Positions 1 through 6,125 of a DNA stretch of 8,252 nucleotides are shown here, one piece after another. The first letter of the stretch is position 1. Every line of letters starts with the position of its first letter. The stretch comes from Clostridia bacterium (GTDB lineage: Bacteria; Bacillota; Clostridia; Oscillospirales; Acutalibacteraceae): positions 1-8,252 of the forward strand of contig CAAGRQ010000220.1 of NCBI GenBank assembly GCA_900772705.1. The letters are read 5' to 3'. The notes below the pieces were generated by a model. It searched no databases, was not told the DNA's origin, and worked only from the letters and a program-made list of their open reading frames with translations. The translations under genes and the position numbers were made by a program.

Positions 1-540
1 TACTTAAAAAGAATAAAAACAGCCTACATCTGTGCAGGCGTTCTGTTTTCGATTATGGGACTGATATTAATAATCTTTCCGCAAATATCAATGAGAGCAA
101 TCTGCTGTATTATCGGCGCATTTTCAATAATGCTCGGCGCAATAAAAATCTGTGCCTACTTTTCCGACGACAGGTACAACATAGCCTTTCAGTTTGACCT
201 GGCGCTCGGTATACTCGCAATAATTATAGGTATTATATTCATAGCAAAAACGAGTTGGGTTCTGTCATTTTTCAGCACCATAACAGGAATAATAATAACG
301 GCAAGCAGTCTGTTTTCCGTTCAGGCGTCGATTGATTCAAAAAAATTCGGACTGAAGGCTTGGGGCGCACTGCTTGCGGTTTCCGTAATATCAATGGCTT
401 TGGGCATACTTTTAATCTTTTGCCCGATAGAAAGTCTGAGCGTGCTTGCAAGGCTGTACGGCCTCGGTTGTGTGCTTGAGGGTATAAGCAAAATAATCAC
501 CGCCGCATATACCACACAAAAAATACGAGACTTCCGATAA
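1..540 (+). CDS. DUF308/HdeD-like multi-pass membrane protein (5' end outside window)
   Basis: The frame is open from the first base and ends in TAA at 538-540, giving 179 visible codons. The first methionine in view (base 55) lies inside the first hydrophobic segment, so the true start is upstream and the gene is 5'-partial. The protein is almost entirely hydrophobic, with about six membrane segments arranged as repeated helical hairpins. Short phrases such as LIIFPQIS and LLIFCPIESLS, each followed by a Gly-rich helix, are typical of the DUF308/HdeD family, whose members are usually about 170-200 residues, so little is missing. HdeD of E. coli is linked to acid resistance, but most Firmicutes members have no known function and none is assigned here. 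A possible small ORF starts 23 bases downstream in the same direction. Family assignment is by overall pattern, not by catalytic residues. Confidence 0.75.
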   Translation, partial: YLKRIKTAYICAGVLFSIMGLILIIFPQISMRAICCIIGAFSIMLGAIKICAYFSDDRYNIAFQFDLALGILAIIIGIIFIAKTSWVLSFFSTITGIIITASSLFSVQASIDSKKFGLKAWGALLAVSVISMALGILLIFCPIESLSVLARLYGLGCVLEGISKIITAAYTTQKIRDFR

Positions 541-563
541 GCATAATAAAAGAGGAAGAAATT

Positions 564-668
564 ATGGTTGATGTATTAAAGAGAGAAAAAAGTAACACAA
601 CGGTTCAAGCCTCAAAATTTGACGACAGGCTGACTTTTAACAAGACAGCTGAAAAACCAAAAGGATAG
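564..668 (+). CDS. possible 34-residue small protein
   Basis: ATG at 564 is preceded by a purine-rich Shine-Dalgarno-like AGAGGAAG at 551-558, and the frame runs 34 codons to TAG at 666-668. The product is hydrophilic and charged (starts MVDVLKREKSN, ends EKPKG), with no cysteine, no signal peptide and no membrane segment. I recognise no family. It lies 23 bases after the DUF308-like gene and would be co-transcribed with it. The stop codon is embedded in the left arm of the terminator hairpin at 660-695. In favour: a good ribosome binding site and an operon-like position. Against: short length, no homology I can name, and chance ORFs of this size are common. Confidence 0.35.
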   Translation: MVDVLKREKSNTTVQASKFDDRLTFNKTAEKPKG

Positions 669-699
669 CCGAGCATGGAAACTCGACTATCCTTTATTT
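660..699. terminator. bidirectional rho-independent terminator between convergent genes
   Basis: The arms 660-673 and 682-695 form a 14-position stem with an 8-base loop. In a plus-strand transcript there is one C-A mismatch (669/686) and the tail is TTTATTTG. In a minus-strand transcript the same position becomes a U-G wobble, the stem is continuous, and the tail is T-rich (TTTTGGTTTTTC). The hairpin is therefore better for the minus direction, that is, for the GPH symporter gene ending at 744, while probably also ending the plus-strand DUF308 transcript. Confidence 0.8.
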
Positions 700-743
700 G
701 ATTATAAATAAAATTGTATTACAGACTTTATCGTTGTTCTGTT

Positions 744-2177
744 TTAGTTTCTCTTCTCTGCGAGAGCCTTTGTAATTTCCTTTTTCTTATCTCCTACTAT
801 GTCATACTTAAACATAGGAATAATCGAGAGCAAAGCAAGAATTCCGGGCAGTGCCGTATATGCAAAGAAGATAATATTCTTTGTCTTTATATCAAACGAG
901 CCTGTTGCAAGTCCGTCATAATAGCCCGAAGCCTGAACGAAAATCAAACCTACGGCAGTACCGAGTGCAAGACAAACCTTAATGGTGAGAGTGAGAATAG
1001 AATAGCAGGTACCCTCCATTCTCTTGCCTGTCTTATACTCATAATAATCCACGCAGTCGGCGGTCATAATCATAGGCATAAGAGTTACCGCACCGAATTG
1101 CAAGCCGATAAGGAAAAGGCTGGCATAGAATAAAACGGTAAGAACCGAGTTTTCGGGAGACTTAAACCAAAGAGTACCGATAACAAATGAGAAAACCGAA
1201 GCGGCAAAGCCGTAAACGGAAAGAATTATATACGCCTTTTTCTCGTCCGTTTTCTTAATAAGAAGCGGACAGAGCGCCATACTTATCATAGAACCCACGG
1301 CAGTAACTATACCGAGCACGGCAACGAGATTTTGGCTGCCCAAAATAACGGTAGCCGCCTGAACCTGAATGCCCATAGCCATCTGTCTGCCGAAGCCGAG
1401 AAAATACGATATGATAACAAGCATAAACGGCACATTGCTTTTAAGTGCATAAGCCATATCCTTAGCGGTGGTTTTTTCCGTATTCTTTACGGTTACTCTC
1501 TCCTTATTAATCATCGGAATGAGAGCAAAGAAAATACAGCCGAGCACGGCAGTGAGAACGGCGGTGCCCAAATATTCCGACGCAATCATCGGAGTATCGG
1601 TCTCGCCCGATTTAACAAATACCTTAGAACCGCCCGGAATGATAAGGCAAATTATGGGGACAATTACAACGCACGCACTGAAACCAACCTGCTTAAAAGT
1701 ATTTGAGATAGAAACGACATTCGTTCTCTCTGTCGGGTTAGGAGTCAGAGCGGCGGCAATTCCCTGCGACGGGACATCGCCCATTGTCATCGCAATGCTC
1801 CAAATAAGATATGTAACAAAAATCCAAACATAGGTTGCTGTCTTATTTTCCTTAAACGGAACATCAATAAACACAACCGCAGTAAAAATGAGCAGCGGCG
1901 CAAGCGAATAAACTATCATCGACTTAAACTTACCCATCTTGCTCTTTGAGCGGTCAACCAAATTTCCCACAACGGGGTCGGCAACGGCAGACACGATTTT
2001 CGCAACCAAAATAAGAATTGCGACAACCGAAACATTAGCCCCCAAAATTGAACCGTCAAACTCCGCCTGATAACTGTTTAAGAGACCGACTATCGCCTGA
2101 AATCCGAACAGACCGAGAGAATAAGCCGCAATCTCCTTAAAATTAAGATACTTCTTTTGTGCCGTATCCTGTGCCAT
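744..2177 (-). CDS. GPH-family (glycoside-pentoside-hexuronide) cation:sugar symporter, MFS superfamily
   Basis: This is a 477-residue polytopic inner-membrane protein with about 12 membrane helices. It carries the GPH signature in the loop after helix 2: DP at 67-68, G71, then D75-R76 and G82-K83 within DPVVGNLVDRSKSKMGKFK. A second family block lies at 132-152 (MGDVPSQG...NPTERT), a third at PMINKERV (221-228), and a fourth in the C-terminal half (D374, D377-YYEY, GKRMEGT at 384-390, K400). Family members import sugars or glycosides with Na+ or H+. There is no C-terminal IIA-like regulatory domain of the LacS type, since the chain ends soon after the last helix. The start at 2177 is fixed by an AGGAGG seven bases upstream. 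The gene lies 165 bases downstream of an SDR gene on the same strand, with a long hairpin between them. Substrate cannot be told from sequence. Confidence 0.9.
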   Translation of the reverse strand: MAQDTAQKKYLNFKEIAAYSLGLFGFQAIVGLLNSYQAEFDGSILGANVSVVAILILVAKIVSAVADPVVGNLVDRSKSKMGKFKSMIVYSLAPLLIFTAVVFIDVPFKENKTATYVWIFVTYLIWSIAMTMGDVPSQGIAAALTPNPTERTNVVSISNTFKQVGFSACVVIVPIICLIIPGGSKVFVKSGETDTPMIASEYLGTAVLTAVLGCIFFALIPMINKERVTVKNTEKTTAKDMAYALKSNVPFMLVIISYFLGFGRQMAMGIQVQAATVILGSQNLVAVLGIVTAVGSMISMALCPLLIKKTDEKKAYIILSVYGFAASVFSFVIGTLWFKSPENSVLTVLFYASLFLIGLQFGAVTLMPMIMTADCVDYYEYKTGKRMEGTCYSILTLTIKVCLALGTAVGLIFVQASGYYDGLATGSFDIKTKNIIFFAYTALPGILALLSIIPMFKYDIVGDKKKEITKALAEKRN

Positions 2178-2184
2178 ATTGTTT

Positions 2185-2190
2185 CCTCCT
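2185..2190 (-). promoter_or_regulatory. ribosome binding site of the GPH symporter gene
   Basis: A perfect AGGAGG on the minus strand, seven bases before the ATG at 2177. It confirms the start. Confidence 0.85.
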
Positions 2191-2211
2191 GTTTCTCATA
2201 TAAAAATATAA

Positions 2212-2294
2212 CACAAAAAAGCAGACCGACATACACACTGCATAAGGAATAACCGCTTAAACCGATTATTTCCTTATAAAGTGCACCTCTGCTT
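2212..2294 (-). terminator. long imperfect hairpin with U-tract between SDR and symporter genes (terminator or attenuator)
   Basis: On the minus strand the outer arms AAGCAGA and TCTGCTT (2288-2294 with 2219-2225) pair perfectly over 7 bp. After an internal loop, inner arms 2266-2277 and 2242-2252 pair over about 11 bp with one bulged base, closed by a 13-base loop. A run of T follows directly (2215-2220, extending the outer arm). The ribosome binding site of the symporter gene starts 22 bases after this T-run. It could terminate the SDR transcript, or act as an attenuator if the symporter is reached by readthrough. I found no convincing -35/-10 pair between the hairpin and the symporter start. 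Whether it terminates, attenuates or marks processing is inference. Confidence 0.55.
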
Positions 2295-2342
2295 CATTGC
2301 ATAATCATCGGCACTGCTTAATTTACTGAAAAATCAGTCGGT

Positions 2343-3182
2343 TTAATCCGAGAATACCTCTTTGAAAATGTCGACATTAGCCATTCTCATAACCGCACTG
2401 AACAATTTTGAACCGTAAACAGGCATAAGACGGTTTGCAACACTCATGGCATGAGCGTCAAAGCCGTGAACCTGCATAGGCACCTTATGCTCGATACCGA
2501 ACATAATCATCTTTACCATCTTATCACAGTCGGTGCTTATCATATCCATAGCCTTTGCACCGCTGTCCATATTTGCGCCCGTTTGACCACGGAAAATATC
2601 CGTCTTTGTAAATCCGGGGCAAACCAAACCCACATACATTTTATCCTTAAACTCAACTCTGAGTGCTGCCGTAAAACCTTTAAGAGCCGCTTTGGAGGCG
2701 GAATACATGGATGTGCCTGCAAGAGTCATAAGAGCGGCTGACGAATCAATATTAATTACAGCCGGAGTCGAGGACTCAAGAAGCATGGGCAACATAGTCT
2801 TTACCGAATAAACGCTCGAATAGAAATTAATGTTCATAGCCATATCGATTTCTTCATACGAGTACTTATCGAATCTCTTAAACTTAGGAAGAATACCCGC
2901 ATTATTAATCAATATGTCAACCTTAACTCCGTTATCTCTGAGTTCTTGATAAAAATTTTCCCAATTCTCTTTTTTGGAAACGTCAAACAGTTTATAACTG
3001 AACTGCTTTGCATAACTGTCGCCGAGTTCATCGACAAATTTAAGCATCTTCTTTTCGCTTCTTGCCACACCGATTACAGTACAGCCGTGCTTTTTAATGA
3101 GAGTACCGGCAATGCCTGCGCCCATTCCTCCCGAAGCACCTGTTACTACTACGGTTTTTCCGTGGAGCCAACATTCGTTCAT
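2343..3182 (-). CDS. short-chain dehydrogenase/reductase (classical SDR), NAD(P)-dependent
   Basis: This is a 279-residue soluble oxidoreductase with a Rossmann fold. The cofactor loop TGASGGMG is at 14-21, the structural NNAG at 93-96, an Asn for the catalytic tetrad at about 117-119, Ser at 147/148, and the catalytic YSASK with Y160 and K164. PG at 189-190 follows strand beta-6. Arg41 after strand beta-2 (VARSEKK) hints at NADP(H) preference, which is inference. The last 45 residues form an extension beyond the core that is rich in Met, Val and basic residues. The start is set at 3182 because AGGAGG lies seven bases upstream and a sigma-A promoter lies just beyond it; a longer TTG start at 3239 would fall inside the -35 box. 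Substrate is unknown; the downstream symporter may supply it, but that is only context. Confidence 0.88.
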   Translation of the reverse strand: MNECWLHGKTVVVTGASGGMGAGIAGTLIKKHGCTVIGVARSEKKMLKFVDELGDSYAKQFSYKLFDVSKKENWENFYQELRDNGVKVDILINNAGILPKFKRFDKYSYEEIDMAMNINFYSSVYSVKTMLPMLLESSTPAVINIDSSAALMTLAGTSMYSASKAALKGFTAALRVEFKDKMYVGLVCPGFTKTDIFRGQTGANMDSGAKAMDMISTDCDKMVKMIMFGIEHKVPMQVHGFDAHAMSVANRLMPVYGSKLFSAVMRMANVDIFKEVFSD

Positions 3183-3189
3183 AACGACC

Positions 3190-3195
3190 CCTCCT
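3190..3195 (-). promoter_or_regulatory. ribosome binding site deciding the SDR start
   Basis: AGGAGG (within AAAAGGAGGGG) on the minus strand, seven bases before the ATG at 3182. No comparable site precedes the in-frame ATG or TTG codons further upstream. Confidence 0.85.
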
Positions 3196-3210
3196 TTTAA
3201 TATTGGTTTC

Positions 3211-3239
3211 ATAATACAACAGTAAAAATACTTTGTCAA
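3211..3239 (-). promoter_or_regulatory. sigma-A promoter of the SDR gene
   Basis: On the minus strand there is a perfect -35 TTGACA (3239-3234), a 17-base spacer and -10 TATTAT (3216-3211). Transcription would start near 3204, giving a leader of about 22 bases that carries the ribosome binding site. It is one of the best promoter matches in the window. Confidence 0.85.
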
Positions 3240-3288
3240 TTAAATGGAAAAATGTTTTATAATTGTTTAATTTTTTATCCGAATTACA

Positions 3289-3302
3289 GGACTTAATCAC
3301 AT
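3289..3302. repeat. 14-base element GGACTTAATCACAT, copy 1 (divergent SDR/yhaM promoter region)
   Basis: This matches GGATTTAATCACAT at 8129-8142 in 13 of 14 positions. Here it ends six bases upstream of the yhaM -35 box and lies about 50 bases upstream of the SDR -35 box. It may be a shared regulator site or chance; it is not an obvious palindrome. Confidence 0.35.
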
Positions 3303-3308
3303 ATTCGC

Positions 3309-3337
3309 TTGATAAACGGACGACTATAAGCTATAAT
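3309..3337 (+). promoter_or_regulatory. sigma-A promoter of the yhaM-prmA operon
   Basis: A -35 TTGATA (3309-3314), a 17-base spacer and a perfect -10 TATAAT (3332-3337). Transcription would start near 3344, leaving a leader of about 30 bases that contains AAGAGG at 3361-3366, seven bases before the ATG. Confidence 0.85.
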
Positions 3338-3373
3338 CATAATAAAGATTTATGAATGTAAAGAGGTAATTAT

Positions 3374-4303
3374 ATGGCATCTTACGCAATGATAAAAGAA
3401 CTCAGAGAAAAGACGGACAAAAACGGAAACGGCTATCTCGACCTCGTAGTAATCGGAAGCGACAAAAAGGAATATCCCGCAAAAATATGGAGATTTGACA
3501 ACAACGGTATGTTCGCCGTAAACGATGTAATCGAAATCGAGTACAGAGCAGACGATTACAAAGGCAAAACCCAACTTAACATAACCACAATAAAGAAAGC
3601 ACCCGAAAGTATGATAAGCGATTTCGTTCCGTCATCGCAGTACGACGGAAAAACCGTATTTTCCATGCTTATGAACAAGGTAAATAATTTTAAGGACGCA
3701 GACCTAAAGGCTATCGTAAGCGATATTATGCTCGAGCACAAGGAAAAATTGGAAGTATATCCTGCAGCTTACAGGCTCCACCATGCAATAGTCGGAGGAC
3801 TTATGCTGCACACCGCCTCAATAGTGGAAATGGCAGAAAAGATATGCACGATATATCCCGCAATTAACAGAGAACTTCTCATCTCGGGAGCAATTCTCCA
3901 CGATGTTGCAAAAACCTTTGAGATGAATGTATCAAAAAGCGGACTGTGCGACGGCTACACGGTAGGCGGAGAACTGATAGGTCACCTCGTAAAGGGTGCA
4001 ATGTATGTTGAAGAATCGGCAAAAAAACTCAAAATAGATAACGAAAAAGTACTGCTCCTTGAGCATATGATTATATCCCACCACGGCGTGCCCGAATACG
4101 GTGCGGCAAAAATGCCTATGTTCTTAGAGGCTGAAGTGCTTTCGACTCTCGACGCACTCGACGCAACAATTTACGAAATCACAAATGCCGTAGGCTCGGT
4201 AGGCTGCGGCGAATTCACCGACAGACAGTGGGCGCTCGACAACAGAAAACTGTATAACCACTCGCTCGGCGAAGCAGACCACAGAGTAAACCTCGAAAAA
4301 TAA
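3374..4303 (+). CDS. yhaM: 3'-5' exoribonuclease YhaM family (OB-fold + HD domain)
   Basis: This 309-residue cytoplasmic protein is close to the length of Bacillus YhaM. Residues 1 to about 85 form an OB-fold-like nucleic-acid-binding domain (beta-rich, including YLDLVVIGSD and KIWRFDNNG). Residues 120 to 300 form an HD phosphohydrolase domain with the metal ligands H136/H137, H146, the HD pair H176-D177 in GAILHDVAKTFE, H204, H236-H237 in SHHG, and D260 in STLDALDA. The family degrades RNA (and, in vitro, single-stranded DNA) from the 3' end and trims a few nucleotides from many Gram-positive transcripts. Start: AAGAGG seven bases upstream, with a clear promoter before it. It is first in an operon with prmA, whose ribosome binding site overlaps this gene's stop codon. 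Nothing appears missing or broken. Confidence 0.92.
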   Translation: MASYAMIKELREKTDKNGNGYLDLVVIGSDKKEYPAKIWRFDNNGMFAVNDVIEIEYRADDYKGKTQLNITTIKKAPESMISDFVPSSQYDGKTVFSMLMNKVNNFKDADLKAIVSDIMLEHKEKLEVYPAAYRLHHAIVGGLMLHTASIVEMAEKICTIYPAINRELLISGAILHDVAKTFEMNVSKSGLCDGYTVGGELIGHLVKGAMYVEESAKKLKIDNEKVLLLEHMIISHHGVPEYGAAKMPMFLEAEVLSTLDALDATIYEITNAVGSVGCGEFTDRQWALDNRKLYNHSLGEADHRVNLEK

Positions 4304-4313
4304 GGAGAACATT

Positions 4314-5267
4314 ATGGGAATGACCAACGCAGTCGAGCAGGACAGCTGGACAGAAATATCGGTAAAGGTAAACACGGCGGACATAGACACTGCCGGTGAC
4401 ATAGCAAATATGGTAGTGCCGTACGGCATATACATTGAGGACTATTCGACACTCGAAGAAGAAACAATGGAGATTGCCCATATTGATTTGATAGAGGAAT
4501 CTCTGCTCAAAAAGGACAGAACAAAGGGCATAATCCACATCTATATAAACCCCGAAGAAAATCCGATGGAGTCGGTATCGTTTCTTAAAGAACGCCTTAA
4601 TGCATCAGGAATCGAGCACGAGATAACCGTATCGGACTGCAAGGTGGAGGACTGGCAGAATAACTGGAAGCAGTATTTTCACCCAATGCCCATCGGAGAA
4701 AAACTGCTCATTCGCCCCGTTTGGATTGACGATTACGATGCAGACGGCAGAGCCGTGCTTGACATTGAGCCCGGACTCGCATTCGGCTCGGGTTCACACC
4801 CGACAACAAGACTTTGCCTTGAAACACTCGAAAGATATGTTAAAAACGGCGATGAAGTTTTGGACATAGGTTGCGGCTCGGGAATACTCTCGATAGCAAC
4901 GCTTCTCCTCGGCGCAAAGAGTGCACTCGGCGTTGACATAGACAGCCTTGCGGTAAAGACCGCCAAGGAAAACGCAAAGCAAAACGGTTTCGCCGAAGAC
5001 CGCTTTACTGCCGTTCAGGGCAATCTTTCCGATAAGGTAAGCGGTAAATTCGATATAGTAGTCGCAAATATCGTTGCCGACATAATTATGGAATTCAACA
5101 CCGAAGTCGGAAAATTTCTTAAAGATGACGGCGTTTACATCACGGGCGGCATCATAGAGAACCGTGAGGACGAAGTGCTTTATTCCTTTAATCAAAATGG
5201 CTTTAAGGTTATCGAGCGGCACGAAAACAACGGATGGCTGGTATTTGTGCTGAAGAAAACATTATAA
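4314..5267 (+). CDS. prmA: ribosomal protein L11 methyltransferase PrmA
   Basis: This 317-residue SAM-dependent methyltransferase trimethylates lysines and the N-terminus of ribosomal protein L11. The N-terminal L11-binding domain (about 1-105) is followed by a linker with VEDWQNNWKQYF at 111-122, typical of PrmA. The Rossmann-type methyltransferase domain contains EPGLAFGSGSHPTT at 152-165, the SAM-binding VLDIGCGSG at 182-190, an acidic residue ending strand 2 (D208 or D210 in VDID), and NIVADII at 252-258, the PrmA form of the catalytic motif. The ATG at 4314 has AAGGAG six bases upstream, overlapping the yhaM stop TAA; the 10-base gap implies one transcript. In many Firmicutes prmA is followed by rsmE, but here a terminator follows immediately. 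Confidence 0.95.
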   Translation: MGMTNAVEQDSWTEISVKVNTADIDTAGDIANMVVPYGIYIEDYSTLEEETMEIAHIDLIEESLLKKDRTKGIIHIYINPEENPMESVSFLKERLNASGIEHEITVSDCKVEDWQNNWKQYFHPMPIGEKLLIRPVWIDDYDADGRAVLDIEPGLAFGSGSHPTTRLCLETLERYVKNGDEVLDIGCGSGILSIATLLLGAKSALGVDIDSLAVKTAKENAKQNGFAEDRFTAVQGNLSDKVSGKFDIVVANIVADIIMEFNTEVGKFLKDDGVYITGGIIENREDEVLYSFNQNGFKVIERHENNGWLVFVLKKTL

Positions 5268-5277
5268 TAAAACAAAA

Positions 5278-5316
5278 ATAACGCAGAAGTATTTTTCACT
5301 TCTGCGTTTTGTTTTT
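5278..5316. terminator. strong bidirectional terminator between prmA and larE
   Basis: Perfect 10-bp arms ACGCAGAAGT (5281-5290) and its complement (5298-5307) enclose a 7-base loop. The plus-strand tail is TTTTGTTTTT; the minus-strand tail is ATTTTTGTTTTATT. It lies 13 bases after the prmA stop and 10 bases after the larE stop, so it serves both convergent operons. Confidence 0.93.
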
Positions 5317-5317
5317 A

Positions 5318-6124
5318 TCAATTATTGATATTAATATTCATCTTTCCTGTTTTGTATCCCTCCAAATCAAGGGAAACGAAGTCATATCCGATTTTTTTAA
5401 AAGTATTGTTTATGTATTCAGCATTATCAAAAACGATTTTCATCTCATCGAACGGCACTTCTATCCTAGCCGAGTTATTGTGCATTCTTACTCTGACCTG
5501 AGTCAAGCCGAGGTCGCACAGCACCTGCTCCGCCTCGTCCGTCATTTTGAGTTTCTGTGCCGTTATTTCTTCATCGTATTCTATACGGGTGGCGAGACAG
5601 GCAAGCGACGGCTTAGAATATGTGGAAAGTCCGATAGATTTTGACAGCCGTCTTATTTCGGATTTAGTGAGTTCGGCTTTTTTCAGCGGACTGAGCACGC
5701 CCAATTCCTTAAGCGCCCTCATTCCGGGACGGTAGTCGTTATCGTCATCGGCATTACTGCCCTCAAAAACAGTATCAAAACCTCTTTCCTGCGCCGCTTT
5801 AATCAGCTGTGACATCAACTCCCTTTTGCAATAATAACAGCGAAGCGAAGTGTTTTTCACAAAGCCGTCAATTCGGAGTTGATTAATTTTTATATTCAAA
5901 TGCTTTGCACCCATTTCGGCGCAAAGCCTGTCCGTTTCGTCAAGTTCCCTTTTCGGAAAAGCCGAACAGTCAGCCGTAAGCGCAATAACATTGTTACTGC
6001 CCAAAGTATCTATGCACATTTTAAGCAAAAAGGTACTGTCAACTCCGCCCGAAAACGCAACGGCAACCCTTTTGTACTTTTTTATTTCATTGATAAGTAA
6101 ATTCTTTTTGTCTGTCGGTGTCAT
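5318..6124 (-). CDS. larE: LarE-family ATP-dependent sulfur transferase (PP-loop), three-cysteine type
   Basis: This 268-residue cytoplasmic enzyme adenylates a pyridinium-dicarboxylate substrate and inserts sulfur while building the nickel-pincer nucleotide cofactor of lactate racemase and other LarA-like enzymes. The PP-loop SGGVDS is at 25-30, EGSNADD at 121-127, DYRPG at 130-134, and KPSLACLATR at 171-180 contains Cys176, equivalent to the sulfur-donor cysteine of the family. C96 and C99 in RCYYCK add a CxxC; LarE proteins with this third-cysteine set are known to bind a [4Fe-4S] cluster and need not sacrifice a cysteine. The C-terminal LDLEGYKTGKMN is also typical. ATG at 6124 is chosen; it lies one base after the upstream gene's stop codon, so translation is probably coupled, and its own Shine-Dalgarno is weak. 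A TTG at 6160 is possible but has no ribosome binding site. larA, larB and larC are not in this window. Confidence 0.92.
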   Translation of the reverse strand: MTPTDKKNLLINEIKKYKRVAVAFSGGVDSTFLLKMCIDTLGSNNVIALTADCSAFPKRELDETDRLCAEMGAKHLNIKINQLRIDGFVKNTSLRCYYCKRELMSQLIKAAQERGFDTVFEGSNADDDNDYRPGMRALKELGVLSPLKKAELTKSEIRRLSKSIGLSTYSKPSLACLATRIEYDEEITAQKLKMTDEAEQVLCDLGLTQVRVRMHNNSARIEVPFDEMKIVFDNAEYINNTFKKIGYDFVSLDLEGYKTGKMNININN

Positions 6125-6125
6125 A

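Noticed and set aside
714..1133. 139-codon plus-strand frame antisense to the GPH symporter gene
   Set aside because: It begins without a convincing Shine-Dalgarno, overlaps a gene with clear family motifs, and its composition looks like reverse-complemented transporter sequence.
2326..2342. Small hairpin ACTGA...TCAGT just after the SDR stop as a terminator
   Set aside because: The stem is only five base pairs with no T-run after it; the larger downstream hairpin is the better candidate.
2343..3182. Bile-acid hydroxysteroid dehydrogenase as the SDR's identity
   Set aside because: Motifs support only a classical SDR. Nothing in the sequence or neighbours (no bai-type genes) points to steroids.
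3183..3239. Extended N-terminus of the SDR protein from TTG 3239 or the in-frame ATG further down
   Set aside because: The TTG lies within the -35 box and the extension precedes the predicted transcription start. The AGGAGG fits only the ATG at 3182.
4215..4538. 107-codon minus-strand frame across the yhaM-prmA junction
   Set aside because: It is antisense to two well-supported genes, has no ribosome binding site, and is Cys/Tyr/Arg-rich, as shadow frames here are.
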